A DNA stretch of 53,929 nucleotides. Origin: Cysteiniphilum litorale. GTDB taxonomy: Bacteria > Pseudomonadota > Gammaproteobacteria > Francisellales > Francisellaceae. Position 1 is the first letter of the stretch; every line of letters begins with the position of its first letter. The notes beneath the pieces were generated by a model that worked only from the letters and a program-made list of their open reading frames with translations, ran no database searches and was not told the origin of the DNA. The stretch is from positions 1 to 53,929 of the forward strand of contig NZ_QLIQ01000022.1 in assembly GCF_003428165.1 (NCBI RefSeq), given 5' to 3'. Made by a program: the position numbers and the translations under genes. Shown here piece by piece: positions 36,633-46,029 of the stretch.

Positions 36633-39600
36633 ATGATTGTTGAAAATGAAAATGTGACGGATCAAGAAGTCTTGTCACGCCTGCGCTGGGCAGCAAGAAG
36701 AGGGATGCTTGAATTAGACCTTATTCTTTCGCCATATATAGAGTTTGCTTATCTAGCAGCACCACAAGCTGAAAAAGAGGCATTTCATGCATTGCTTAAA
36801 TGCGAAGATCAGGATCTTTTTAATTGGTTTATTAAATCAAAACCAGCAGATGATGCTCATCAAATGATGGTTGATAAAATTTTGTTAGTCAAAAAACAAA
36901 TAGCTCAACAGCAAGCAAACAATACAAGTTTGCCTTCTCAGGAATTAACGATGATTTTAGATAGAAATAACAAGTTTGATCAATCTGTCTTGATGCAAGA
37001 GATATCAAAACACTGGTTGTGTGATGAACAAATGATTGTAGAGAAGCTTGCCAAGCAAGCGGCACTCACAGATAAAGAGCGTTTATCTGTGCAGGATATT
37101 GCCAGTGGTTTGGTCGCGAATGTACGTGAAACACGCTTAAGTAAAAGCGGATTAGATGCTTTTATGACTAAGTATGACCTTTCAAGTGATGAAGGGATTG
37201 TGCTGATGTGTTTGGCAGAAGCCTTATTGCGTATTCCAGATAAGCATACGGCAGATAAACTCATTAAAGATAAATTAACGAGTGCTAATTGGCATGAACA
37301 TGTTGGTGATAGTGAGTATCTATTTGTGAATGCGGCTACTTGGTGTTTGATGTTAACTGGTAAGATATTAAAGCCAGGTCAATATCAAAATAAGTTCAAG
37401 GGCGTACTAAAAGGCTTCTTAGATAAGCGCTCACGTCCGGTTGTGCGTCGCGCGGTAATGCACGCGATGAAAGTTCTTGGTCAGCAATATGTCATGGGTG
37501 AAACGATTGATAAAGCCTTAAAGCGCGCCCAAGAAAAAGAAGCGATGGGCTTTACCTATTCGTATGATATGTTGGGTGAGGCGGCAACGACTAAAGCCGA
37601 TGCTGAATATTACTATAATGAGTACCGTCAGGCGATTGATGCCATTGGATTTGCAGCCACCAAAAACAGTGTGCGCACAAACCCTGGGATTTCAGTTAAA
37701 TTATCTGCCTTGCACCCACGTTATGAAGTAGCACAAGCAGATCGTGTACACACTGAGATGTATCCTAAGTTATTAAAATTAGTTGAGTTAGCGCAGCGTT
37801 ATAACATTGGCTTAAACATTGATGCTGAGGAAACTGAGCGCTTAGAGTTGTCTCTTGAATTGGTGAGTCGTTTAGCACATGAGACGTCTTTACAAGGCTT
37901 TGAAGGAATTGGTATTGTCGTTCAGGCGTATCAAAAACGTGCCAGCTTTGTACTTGATTACCTAATTGATTTGGCAGAGCGCACAGGGCATCGATTTATG
38001 ATTCGTTTAGTCAAAGGGGCTTATTGGGATTCGGAAATTAAACATGCGCAAGTTGAAGGGCTAGAGGGTTATCCGGTATTTACCCAAAAATGTTATACCG
38101 ATGTATCGTATCAGGCATGTATTAAAAAACTCTTTGCCAATGGCAAACATATTTACCCGCAGTTTGCGACGCATAATGCCTATACAACGGCATTGGTTAT
38201 GCAATTAGCAGGAGATTATCGCGATTATGAATTCCAGTGTTTACATGGCATGGGCGATGCGCTATATGATCACGTTGTAGGCAAGGATAATTTTAATATT
38301 CCATGTCGTATTTACGCGCCAGTGGGGACGTATAAGCATCTACTACCTTACTTGGTTAGACGATTATTAGAAAATGGTGCCAACTCATCATTTGTTCATC
38401 GTATTGTTGATGAGCAAACACCGATTGAAAGTTTGGTTGAAGATCCTGTTGAAAAAGCAAAGCGTCTAGGCTTTAAAGCGCATCCGCAAATTGCGTTACC
38501 TGTGAATATGTTTGGAGAAGAAAGAATGAATTCAAAAAGTTATAACTTAAATGACACACGCACATTAGAAAAACTAGCACTACAAATGAGTCAATTTGAT
38601 CGTGATGATTATGTTGCTAAGCCGTTAATAAAAGGTGTTGATACCTCAAAACTTACTGCGGAAAATATTTTTAACCCAGCAAACAATCAAGTATTTGGCA
38701 AAGTCTATCATGCGGATAAAGCAATGGCCGAAAAAGCCATGGAAGTTGCGCATAATGCATTTGACGCTTGGAGTTTGGTTGAAGCTGAAAAGCGTGCTGA
38801 CGCCTTGGATAAGTGTGCGGATTTATTAGAAGAAAATATGCCAAAATTTATGGCAATTGCTGTGCGTGAAGCCGGTAAAACCTTGGCAAATGCGGTTAAT
38901 GAGATTCGTGAAGCGGTTGATTTTTGTCGTTATTATGCGGCACAAGCGCGTGCTGAGTTTGCAGCACCTAAAACCTTACCAGGTCCTACAGGCGAGCTTA
39001 ATCAAATTAGCCTACATGGTCGCGGTGCTATAGTATGTATCAGTCCGTGGAACTTTCCTTTAGCTATTTTCTTAGGCGAGGTAACAGCCGCATTAGCTGC
39101 TGGAAATACAGTCGTTGCTAAACCGGCTGAGCAAACACCTATTATTGCCTATGAAGCGATTAAACTACTGCATCAAGCAGGTATTCCTGAAGATGTATTA
39201 CAATTCGTGCCAGGTACAGGTGAAGAAGTCGGCAGTACCTTAACACAAGATCCACGTGTTGCGGGTGTGATCTTTACAGGATCCACTGAAGTTGCCAAAA
39301 TCATTCAGCAAACGTTATCAGCCAAAAAAGGTGCGATTGTACCATTTGTTGCTGAAACAGGTGGTCAAAACGTTATGGTTGTTGACTCATCATCGTTACC
39401 TGAGCAGGTAGTGCGTGATGTGATATCCTCGGCTTTCGATAGCGCGGGACAACGTTGTTCTGCTTTGCGCGTTTTATATCTACAAGAAGATATAGCAGAT
39501 AATGTCATCACCATGCTTAAGGGTGCGATGGATGAATTAAAGGTACATGATCCAGCGTTTATTGAAACCGATGTTGGTCCTGTGATCGATCAGGAAGCGC

Positions 39601-40094
39601 AAGCTAATCTTAAAGCACATATCAACAACATGCGCCAATCAGCAAAGCTTGTGCATGAGATGAGTGAAGATAAGGCACTTGAAAAAGGCAACTATATTTA
39701 CCCTGTCGTGTTTGAAATCGATAGTATCCATGCGCTTAAGCGTGAAGTATTTGGTCCAGTTCTGCACATTGTGCGCTTTAAAGCGACTGAGCTTGATAAA
39801 GTTGCTAAAGATATTAACTCAACTGGTTATGGTTTAACGTTTGGTGTGCATAGTCGCATTCAGGAAACCGTTAATTTCTTCAAAAAACATATTCGCGTTG
39901 GCAATATTTATGTCAATCGCAATATTGTTGGTGCGGTTGTTGGCGTGCAACCTTTTGGCGGTCAAGGTTTATCCGGTACAGGACCTAAAGCTGGAGGCCC
40001 CTTCTACTTACATCGCTTGGCTGTTGAGCGCACGATTAGCATTGATACTACCGCATCAGGTGGTAATGCCTCATTGATGAGCTTAGAACAATAA
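36633..40094 (+). CDS. putA: Bifunctional proline dehydrogenase / glutamate semialdehyde dehydrogenase
   Basis: Oxidises proline to P5C (FAD) and P5C to glutamate (NAD+). 1153 aa. The proline dehydrogenase half spans about residues 150-560 (MIRLVKGAYWDSEIK, QFATHNAYT, CLHGMGDALYD). The aldehyde dehydrogenase half has NFPLAIFLGEV, the glutamate in VAETGGQN and the catalytic C942 in AGQRCSALR. The protein starts without the ribbon-helix-helix DNA-binding domain of E. coli PutA and ends at the SGTGPKAGGP box without a C-terminal extension, so it is not a self-repressor. First gene of a putA-aldolase-transporter operon. Confidence 0.96.
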   Translation: MIVENENVTDQEVLSRLRWAARRGMLELDLILSPYIEFAYLAAPQAEKEAFHALLKCEDQDLFNWFIKSKPADDAHQMMVDKILLVKKQIAQQQANNTSLPSQELTMILDRNNKFDQSVLMQEISKHWLCDEQMIVEKLAKQAALTDKERLSVQDIASGLVANVRETRLSKSGLDAFMTKYDLSSDEGIVLMCLAEALLRIPDKHTADKLIKDKLTSANWHEHVGDSEYLFVNAATWCLMLTGKILKPGQYQNKFKGVLKGFLDKRSRPVVRRAVMHAMKVLGQQYVMGETIDKALKRAQEKEAMGFTYSYDMLGEAATTKADAEYYYNEYRQAIDAIGFAATKNSVRTNPGISVKLSALHPRYEVAQADRVHTEMYPKLLKLVELAQRYNIGLNIDAEETERLELSLELVSRLAHETSLQGFEGIGIVVQAYQKRASFVLDYLIDLAERTGHRFMIRLVKGAYWDSEIKHAQVEGLEGYPVFTQKCYTDVSYQACIKKLFANGKHIYPQFATHNAYTTALVMQLAGDYRDYEFQCLHGMGDALYDHVVGKDNFNIPCRIYAPVGTYKHLLPYLVRRLLENGANSSFVHRIVDEQTPIESLVEDPVEKAKRLGFKAHPQIALPVNMFGEERMNSKSYNLNDTRTLEKLALQMSQFDRDDYVAKPLIKGVDTSKLTAENIFNPANNQVFGKVYHADKAMAEKAMEVAHNAFDAWSLVEAEKRADALDKCADLLEENMPKFMAIAVREAGKTLANAVNEIREAVDFCRYYAAQARAEFAAPKTLPGPTGELNQISLHGRGAIVCISPWNFPLAIFLGEVTAALAAGNTVVAKPAEQTPIIAYEAIKLLHQAGIPEDVLQFVPGTGEEVGSTLTQDPRVAGVIFTGSTEVAKIIQQTLSAKKGAIVPFVAETGGQNVMVVDSSSLPEQVVRDVISSAFDSAGQRCSALRVLYLQEDIADNVITMLKGAMDELKVHDPAFIETDVGPVIDQEAQANLKAHINNMRQSAKLVHEMSEDKALEKGNYIYPVVFEIDSIHALKREVFGPVLHIVRFKATELDKVAKDINSTGYGLTFGVHSRIQETVNFFKKHIRVGNIYVNRNIVGAVVGVQPFGGQGLSGTGPKAGGPFYLHRLAVERTISIDTTASGGNASLMSLEQ

Positions 40095-40108
40095 GGATAC
40101 GCTTTAAA

Positions 40109-40819
40109 ATGACTGATTTAGAGCAACAACTGCGTGAGGATCTCGCGGCAAGTCACCATGTAGTCTACCACTATGGCTGGGATGATTTATTAGCAACGCA
40201 TCTAAGTGTGCGCATACCACAATCAAATGCGGTGTTAATTACGCCACATAATGTCCCCTTTGAAGAAGTGAGCGCGGAAAACCTCGTTAAAGTTGATCTA
40301 AATGGACGAGTTTTATCACAAAACAGCTATACGGTAATGCCGCAAGCATTTAATATTCATGCTGAGATTTACAAAGCAAGTAGCAGTATTCATAGTGCGA
40401 TGCATACCCATAGCACCTATGGCGTTGCGGTATCATCACTGAAGTCGGGATTACTGTTTTGTAATCAGCAGGCGTTACGATTTTATAATGATGTTGCCTA
40501 TCATGATTACAATGGTCTTGCATTAGCGAATGAAGGGCATGAAATTGTTCAAAGTTTGCAGGATAAAAAAGTCATGATTTTACGTAATCATGGCTTATTA
40601 ACAACCGGCAAAACTATCTATGAGGCGCTTTACTTGCTCTATTACCTAGAGAAAGTGTGTGAATTGCAAATTAAATTGCAAAGTGTAAACGACTCACTGA
40701 TTGAATTAGATGAATCCGTGTGTCTAAAAACCAAGGCGCAGTTTGAGCGTATTTTAACGCCGGAAAAGGAATTTGCTGTGCTTAAACGCCGAGTGCAGTA
40801 TTTAAGCCAAAATAAATAA
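40109..40819 (+). CDS. Class II aldolase/adducin-family protein
   Basis: 236 aa zinc-dependent aldolase/epimerase fold. The metal-binding histidines are MHTHSTYG (H-x-H) near residue 98 and RNHGLLTTG near 163; the N-terminal THLSVRIP segment (the 'S.R' pattern) is also present. It lies 14 bases after putA and 73 bases before a transporter, so a role linked to proline or a related metabolite is inferred. Members of this fold include fuculose aldolase and methylthioribulose dehydratase; the substrate here is unknown. Confidence 0.88.
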   Translation: MTDLEQQLREDLAASHHVVYHYGWDDLLATHLSVRIPQSNAVLITPHNVPFEEVSAENLVKVDLNGRVLSQNSYTVMPQAFNIHAEIYKASSSIHSAMHTHSTYGVAVSSLKSGLLFCNQQALRFYNDVAYHDYNGLALANEGHEIVQSLQDKKVMILRNHGLLTTGKTIYEALYLLYYLEKVCELQIKLQSVNDSLIELDESVCLKTKAQFERILTPEKEFAVLKRRVQYLSQNK

Positions 40820-40892
40820 TAGGAAATCCGTTAATTAATTTTTAGAAGTTTGTTAGACTCAGCGCGGGATAAGATAAAAGGTAATTAATCGG

Positions 40893-42197
40893 ATGACAAA
40901 AAAGATAACGAAGGCGAGCACCAAGAAAACCGTTGCGATTACGACTTTGGGTGCTGCCTTAGAGTGGTTTGAATTTAGTTTATATGGTTATTTGGCGACT
41001 TACTTAAGTATTTTATTTTTTCCCGATGAAAATAGAACTGTCGGTTTGATTACTGTTTTTGGTATCTTTGCCGCGAGTTATTTTATGCGTCCATTAGGCG
41101 GTTTTATCCTAGGTTCTATTGGTGATCGACTTGGGCGACGCTATGCGATCACGCTGAGCATTGGTCTTATGTGTATTCCGATGTTTATTATGACGATTAT
41201 GCCAACGTATAATAGTTTTGGTATTTGGGCGGTAGTTATTTTAATTTTAGCGCGTATGATTCAGGGTTTTTCGGTTGGTGGTGAGTATACTGGAGTGTTG
41301 ATTATGCTCGCTGAAAGTGCACCAAAGCAATATCGTGGATTTGCAACAGCTTTAGCGGCGATGTCATCACAAGTTGGTACGATCCTAAGCGCGGTAGTGG
41401 TGGGTGTGTTAGCCACAGTTTTTAGCAAAGCACAAATGCTTGAATACGGTTGGCGTGTGGCATTTTTTATTGGGTTTATTTTTGCATTAACCTCAATGTT
41501 CCTGCAGCATTCAGTGCGTGAGTCGCCATTTTTTGAGGAAATAAAGAAGTCGAAAAAAGCCTTAAAAAACCCATTAATGACGGCGCTTAAAGGACCTAAG
41601 ATGCCACTTGTATGGGTATTCGTGTTAACTGGTTATATTGGTATTGCTTATTACATGATGGCGACTTTTTTGCCGAATAACTTTATCGCAACGCGCCATT
41701 TAGATGTCAGTATTGTGATGTGGATTACTGTTGTTATATCTGTTGTCTATGCTGTGTTCTCACCATTATTTGGTTGGTTTGCCGATTTGTGGGGGCGCAA
41801 AGTAATGCTAAACGTCCCGATTTTCTTATTGCTCATTCTCGCTTATCCCATGTTTATTTGGCTTAATTATGGTGGCATTGTTCAGATTTTGATTGCTGAG
41901 TCGATTTTTGCATTATTAGTAGCAGCGATGACAGCATCTTTTCAGGTGGCAATTAGCGAGCTTTTCCCAACAGAATGTCGCTATAGCGGGATGTCGGCAG
42001 CCTATAATGTAGGTAATGCCTTATTTGCAGGTACTACACCGATGATCTCATTAATGTTGGTAGATGTTTCAGGATCACATTATGCGCCTTGTTATTACTT
42101 AATTATTACCTCAATCATTACTTTGGCAGTGATTTATAAAATGCCAGAAACACGTACTAGTAGGTATTTTGAGTTAGGTGAGAATTCATCAAAATAA
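40893..42197 (+). CDS. MFS metabolite:H+ symporter, ProP/ShiA-like
   Basis: Twelve-helix uptake transporter of 434 aa. The N-terminus ALEWFEFSLYGYLATYLSILFFP and the GGFILGSIGDRLGRRYAI loop (MFS motif) followed by RMIQGFSVGGEYTG are diagnostic of the MHS family (ProP, KgtP, ShiA). With putA in the same operon, proline or betaine is the likely substrate. The TAA stop codon lies inside the left end of an R2 repeat. Confidence 0.9.
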   Translation: MTKKITKASTKKTVAITTLGAALEWFEFSLYGYLATYLSILFFPDENRTVGLITVFGIFAASYFMRPLGGFILGSIGDRLGRRYAITLSIGLMCIPMFIMTIMPTYNSFGIWAVVILILARMIQGFSVGGEYTGVLIMLAESAPKQYRGFATALAAMSSQVGTILSAVVVGVLATVFSKAQMLEYGWRVAFFIGFIFALTSMFLQHSVRESPFFEEIKKSKKALKNPLMTALKGPKMPLVWVFVLTGYIGIAYYMMATFLPNNFIATRHLDVSIVMWITVVISVVYAVFSPLFGWFADLWGRKVMLNVPIFLLLILAYPMFIWLNYGGIVQILIAESIFALLVAAMTASFQVAISELFPTECRYSGMSAAYNVGNALFAGTTPMISLMLVDVSGSHYAPCYYLIITSIITLAVIYKMPETRTSRYFELGENSSK

Positions 42198-42280
42198 GTT
42201 GCACCAGCTAGCACCTCTCCCCTTGTGGGATTGCTCGTGCAGCTTAAGCTGCGCGGGTGAGGGGTAAAACGCAACTTATT
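42193..42280. repeat. Repeat R2, copy 4 (best preserved)
   Basis: 88-base element with perfect 10-base terminal inverted repeats AATAAGTTGC (42193-42202) and GCAACTTATT (42271-42280). The interior has CTCCCCTTGTGGGA, a central GCAGCTTAAGCTGC palindrome and GGGTGAGGGG. Its first bases contain the TAA stop codon of the upstream transporter. Confidence 0.85.
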
Positions 42281-42293
42281 CTTGATTTATTAC

Positions 42294-42412
42294 ATCAGGT
42301 GTTTTGGGTTTTTGGATCAAATCCAAGAATGATAGCAAAACATTGAGCGATCGTATTTGAGCTTGAATGGGATATCTATACTTACTAATGAAACTATTAT
42401 TTATACTTGTTA
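42294..42412. repeat. Repeat R4, copy 2 (diverged)
   Basis: It matches the element at 8570 across its whole length: TCAGGTGTTTTGG, a GGATCAAATCC hairpin, a degraded second hairpin, then AAACTATTATTTATACTTG at the end. It reaches into the stop codon of the convergent vapC. R2 copy 4 lies immediately to its left. Confidence 0.65.
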
Positions 42413-42829
42413 CTCATCCCAAGGGTTAATTAATGTTACATTCATGTCTTTAAAATCAATGACATTACGCGTTACCAGAGTCATTCCATGAGTAATTGCA
42501 CTTGCTGCGATCATGGCATCGCGATCTGATTTTGGGTTAGGGATATGCAGTTGAGCACAGCGTTTGGCAGCAAAGAGATCAAAAGCGATAATTCGATTGG
42601 CAAAAGCAGTCATAACGTGGTTATCCATCCAGTTGCGTAATATATTACCTTGTTTAAAATCTCTTCGGTGCACGGATAAAATACCCATCTCCAGCTCAAG
42701 GATGGTGATGACTGAAATAAAAAGCTCAACAGGGCTAATAGATGAAGCCCAGTTCACCACATTGGGGTCTGCTTTGTTTGAGCTTGCTTTTCTTAACTCT
42801 GAAATAACATTGGTATCCAGTAAATACAT
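42410..42829 (-). CDS. PIN-domain toxin, VapC/FitB type
   Basis: 139-aa toxin of the third PIN system. The acidic sites are visible: MYLLDTNVISELRK at the start, SVITILELEMGI near residue 40 and SDRDAMIAASAITHG near 101, ending with VTRNVIDFKDM. The sequence is closer to FitB/VapC of Neisseria and enterics than to the other two PIN toxins here. Its start codon directly follows the antitoxin stop. Confidence 0.92.
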   Translation of the reverse strand: MYLLDTNVISELRKASSNKADPNVVNWASSISPVELFISVITILELEMGILSVHRRDFKQGNILRNWMDNHVMTAFANRIIAFDLFAAKRCAQLHIPNPKSDRDAMIAASAITHGMTLVTRNVIDFKDMNVTLINPWDE

Positions 42830-43093
42830 CTAAAAAATGTCCTTTTTAAATAGATCTTGCCCAAGCTTAGTTGGTTCAAACTCGATGTCTTGATCATTTT
42901 GCATTGATAACATATCAACAATATTGGTTTGCGGTATATTGATCTTCTGCAATTTATGATATGCATCAACACTGAGTAAAACATGCGAAATCGTTCCGCG
43001 CTCAGTGATGAAAACGATACTGTCTTTAGATGCTTTCTTTGCTTTATTTGGGTTTTGATTAAACTCTCTACTTGTAAAGGTGTTAATATTCAT
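42830..43093 (-). CDS. Phd/YefM-family antitoxin
   Basis: 87 aa from ATG 43093 (MNINTFTSREFNQNPNKAKKASKDSIVFITERGTISHVLLSVDAYHKL). The frame also opens at TTG 43108, but that TTG overlaps the ribosome binding site GGAG. The Phd/YefM signature (S-x-x-E/D-F-x-x-N..A...A..  P/SIVFITERG...VLLS...Y) is clear, with an acidic C-terminal tail. It belongs to the 0-gap toxin gene downstream. Confidence 0.88.
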   Translation of the reverse strand: MNINTFTSREFNQNPNKAKKASKDSIVFITERGTISHVLLSVDAYHKLQKINIPQTNIVDMLSMQNDQDIEFEPTKLGQDLFKKDIF

Positions 43094-43126
43094 TGTCGTA
43101 AACTCCAATACCTTCAGGTGTCACTA

Positions 43127-43155
43127 AGTATAGTTTTGTAACTACATAACTACAA
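43127..43155 (-). promoter_or_regulatory. Candidate promoter/operator of the third toxin-antitoxin pair
   Basis: On the minus strand, -35 TTGTAG and -10 TATACT are 17 bases apart. The spacer carries GTAGTTA twice (within TTGTAGTTATGTAGTTACAA), and TTGTA/TACAA are inverted arms, as expected for a binding site of the antitoxin. Confidence 0.45.
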
Positions 43156-43205
43156 GTGTGTTTTGGATAATTCTTAAATCGATAACTCAATCAATCACCC
43201 AAAGG

Positions 43206-43260
43206 GGTGTGAAATTCAATGGCAGACATGCTGCAAAATGGTTTGTGAGCGGTATATATT
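43206..43260. repeat. Repeat R5, half copy upstream of nadB
   Basis: GAAATTCAATGGCAGACATG, then CAAAATGGTTTGTGAGCGG and TATATATT, match in inverse order the left arm of the R5 element at 51709-51880 over about 50 bases. Its last bases overlap the nadB -35 box. Confidence 0.65.
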
Positions 43261-43288
43261 AACACATGGGCTTAGAATCACGTATAAT
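43259..43288 (+). promoter_or_regulatory. nadB promoter
   Basis: A -35 box TTAACA (5 of 6 consensus) and a perfect -10 TATAAT are separated by 18 bases, 35 bases before the nadB start. The -35 begins at the end of the R5 half repeat. This is the best promoter match in the window. Confidence 0.68.
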
Positions 43289-43323
43289 CGCTTTAGTTTT
43301 GACGGAATAGTGAATGAATTAAC

Positions 43324-44898
43324 ATGCTTGAACAAACAGATGTATTAATTGTCGGTGCAGGTACCGCAGGACTGACAGCTGCTCTTAATTTAGCGGATGA
43401 GTGTAACGTGGCGATATTGTGTAAATCAGCCTTGGGTGAAGGCTCTAGCCTTTACGCACAAGGTGGGATTGCCGCAGTGATGGACAAAGGTGACTCATTA
43501 GAGGCGCATATTGAAGATACGCTTATTGCTGGTGATGGTTTATGTGATAAAAAAGCAGTGCGTTTTACTGTTGAGAATGCTAAATCATGTGTTGAATGGC
43601 TGATTGATCAAGGTGTGCACTTTACGCTAGATAGTGAGCATGAAAATTATTACCACCTGACGATGGAGGGAGGACACTCTTATCGACGTATTTTGCATGC
43701 TGCGGATGCTACTGGCAAAGAAGTACAAACGACGTTAACGGCTTTAGTTAAAAGTCATCCGAATATAAAGGTCTATGAATATTACAATGTGGTTGACTTG
43801 ATTTTACAGCAACAGCGTTGTGTTGGTGCTTATGCGTTAAATCTTAAATCAAACAAAATTGAAACTTTTGGTGCGCGTGCTGTTGTCTTGGCATCAGGAG
43901 GTGCCTCACGCGTCTATCAATATTCGACTAATCCCGTGGTTTCTAGTGGCGATGGTATTGCCATTGCTTATCGTGCTGGGTGTCGTGTGGCAAATTTGGA
44001 GTTTAATCAATTTCATCCGACTTGCCTTTATCACCCAAAAGCTGGATCATTTTTATTAAGTGAAGCATTGCGTGGTGAAGGTGCATATTTGCGTCTACCT
44101 AATGGTAAGCGCTTTATGCCTGAGATTGATGAACGTGCTGAGCTTGCACCACGTGATGTGGTTGCACGTGCTATTGACCTGCAGATGAAAAAATATGGCT
44201 TAGAATGTGTTTATTTGGATATTACACATAAGCCAGAGGCGTTTATTAAAGAACACTTTCCGATGATTTATGAAAGTTTATTAAAATATGGACTTGATTT
44301 GACTAAAGACCAGATTCCCGTCGTGCCAGCGGCGCATTACACTTGTGGTGGTGTTGTGGTTGATGATAAGGCACGCACCGATGTTGTCGGATTGTATGCT
44401 GCAGGAGAAGTGACTTATACAGGACTTCATGGCGCTAATCGCATGGCAAGTAATTCGTTATTAGAGTGTCTTGTATATGCCTTTGCTGCTGCTAATGATA
44501 TTAAACAAAATCTCTCAAAATTAATGCCAATGTCAGATATTCCACGCTGGGATGACGCTTTAGTCACTGACTCAGATGAAGAGGTTTTTATTCGCCATAA
44601 TTGGCGTGAGATCAGACGTTGCATGTGGGACTTTATGGGAATTGTTAGAAGCAATAAACGCTTAGAGCGCGCAATGCATCGCATTAAGCTGTTGCGCCAA
44701 GAGGTGTTTGATTATTATTCTGATTTCACGGTAACTGCTGATTTGTTGGAGCTTAGAAATTTGGTGTTAGTTGCTGAATTGATGGTTGAGTCTGCAATGC
44801 GCAGGAAGGAAAGTCGAGGGCTTCATTTTACCTTGGATTATAAGCAAAAAGATCCACGGTTTTTAAAACCTACTATTTTGCATCCAGCTAAAAATTAA
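43324..44898 (+). CDS. nadB: L-aspartate oxidase
   Basis: FAD enzyme that makes iminoaspartate, the first step of de novo NAD synthesis. The FAD motif [18 protein letters not shown] is at residues 6-23, followed by the flavoprotein [12 protein letters not shown] box, GDGLCD, the substrate loop [19 protein letters not shown] and the C-terminal [18 protein letters not shown]. The length of 524 aa is normal. nadA and nadC are not adjacent, which is unusual; the two genes downstream look unrelated to NAD synthesis. Confidence 0.95.
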   Translation: MLEQTDVLIVGAGTAGLTAALNLADECNVAILCKSALGEGSSLYAQGGIAAVMDKGDSLEAHIEDTLIAGDGLCDKKAVRFTVENAKSCVEWLIDQGVHFTLDSEHENYYHLTMEGGHSYRRILHAADATGKEVQTTLTALVKSHPNIKVYEYYNVVDLILQQQRCVGAYALNLKSNKIETFGARAVVLASGGASRVYQYSTNPVVSSGDGIAIAYRAGCRVANLEFNQFHPTCLYHPKAGSFLLSEALRGEGAYLRLPNGKRFMPEIDERAELAPRDVVARAIDLQMKKYGLECVYLDITHKPEAFIKEHFPMIYESLLKYGLDLTKDQIPVVPAAHYTCGGVVVDDKARTDVVGLYAAGEVTYTGLHGANRMASNSLLECLVYAFAAANDIKQNLSKLMPMSDIPRWDDALVTDSDEEVFIRHNWREIRRCMWDFMGIVRSNKRLERAMHRIKLLRQEVFDYYSDFTVTADLLELRNLVLVAELMVESAMRRKESRGLHFTLDYKQKDPRFLKPTILHPAKN

Positions 44899-44915
44899 TA
44901 AAACGGAAGGTATAC

Positions 44916-45248
44916 ATGGAATTTGATCTATTAAGAGCAATAAAACCCAGTCGTCAGAAAGCGCTATTTTTAGCCAAACGTCAGTTAGCCGAGTTTGTGT
45001 ATGATGCGGTAAACTTAGAGGGTATTCATTATACTTTGCCAGAGGTTCAAACCTTGCTCGATGGTGTTACTGTTGGTGGGCATAAGTTATCAGATCGTGG
45101 CTATCCGGCGATTAATCTACCCGTAAAGCGCCAACTTGAGTTTAATACACTGATGCTTGATTTTTATCAAACAGGTCATAAAACAGCGATGACTGAATTT
45201 ATGCTGTCGTGCTTGGATGTCAAATTAATCGAAATAATGAGTGAATAA
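44916..45248 (+). CDS. Stand-alone protein resembling the Fic N-terminal inhibitory region
   Basis: 110 aa. The segment YDAVNLEGIHYTLPEVQTL, then LLDGVTVGGHKLSD (residues 29-60), recalls the regulatory N-terminus of Fic-family AMP transferases: the E-G of the S/TxxxE(G/N) inhibitory motif (E35-G36), then L..E...LL..G.TVGGK.L.D. The Ser/Thr position is Ala31. The catalytic HPFxxGNGR domain is absent, and the frame ends 50 residues later. It could be a VbhA-like antitoxin, a decayed Fic gene or an unrelated fold. A strong GGAAGG ribosome binding site and 17-base spacing to nadB suggest an expressed operon member. Confidence 0.65.
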   Translation: MEFDLLRAIKPSRQKALFLAKRQLAEFVYDAVNLEGIHYTLPEVQTLLDGVTVGGHKLSDRGYPAINLPVKRQLEFNTLMLDFYQTGHKTAMTEFMLSCLDVKLIEIMSE

Positions 45249-45270
45249 GTGAGCAAGTAAGGCAAATATT

Positions 45271-45930
45271 ATGTGTAAGTACAATAATGTGATTTTTGAT
45301 TTTGATTCAACGCTGATTCGCTTTGAATCACTAGAGTTTATCATGGCTAAGTTGCTTCAAGGAGATCGGTCTAAAATACAGCAAATTGAAACCTTAACGA
45401 ATGCCGGCATGAATGGTGAGATAAGTTTTCGTGATAGTCTGGAAGCGCGTTTACAAGTAGCAAAGCCAACAAAGGCGACAGTAAATGAGTTTGTTGCTCA
45501 GCATTGCCCTAGCGCATTAACTATAGGTATCAAGAAATTAATTGAGCAACTGCATGAGCAACATATCAAAGTATGGATTATTAGTGGTGGTTTTAGTGAG
45601 CTTATTTTACCTTTTGCTGAGTATCTGGGCATTCCAGAATCACACGTTTTTGCGGTGAATTTAAACTGGGATGAAAACGGATACTTTGATGGCTTAAATA
45701 ATGACAATGGCTTTTGTGATTCAAAAGTTACTGGTGCTACAAAAATCCAAAATCAGTTAACGGGCAAAACCGTAATTGTTGGCGATGGCTTTACGGATTA
45801 TGAGCTTTATAATGCTAGGATTGCTGATGATTTTATTGCCTATATTGAACATGTTCAGCGAGATAAAGTCTTATCTGTTGCTAGGCTTTGTGCGAAAAAT
45901 GTTAATGAGCTAGAAAAGCTTATTTTCTAA
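45271..45930 (+). CDS. serB: HAD-IB phosphatase, phosphoserine phosphatase-like
   Basis: 219 aa. The HAD motifs are DFDSTLI (nucleophile Asp near residue 11), SGGFSE (motif II), the Lys of the KVTGAT segment near 151 and VGDGFTDYE (motif IV). The collinear length and the EFI...LNAGMNGEISFRDSLEARL cap match phosphoserine phosphatase without the ACT domain. It would give the last step of serine synthesis. Other HAD-IB substrates cannot be excluded. It is the last gene of the nadB operon. Confidence 0.85.
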   Translation: MCKYNNVIFDFDSTLIRFESLEFIMAKLLQGDRSKIQQIETLTNAGMNGEISFRDSLEARLQVAKPTKATVNEFVAQHCPSALTIGIKKLIEQLHEQHIKVWIISGGFSELILPFAEYLGIPESHVFAVNLNWDENGYFDGLNNDNGFCDSKVTGATKIQNQLTGKTVIVGDGFTDYELYNARIADDFIAYIEHVQRDKVLSVARLCAKNVNELEKLIF

Positions 45931-46029
45931 CTAAATAGATAAAAACTGTAATTAGCAAGAATGATCAAAAAATCAGAAATAAACTGACTTATCATAAACC
46001 TCAGTAAGTAAGCGAGGTTGAGTTTGAAA

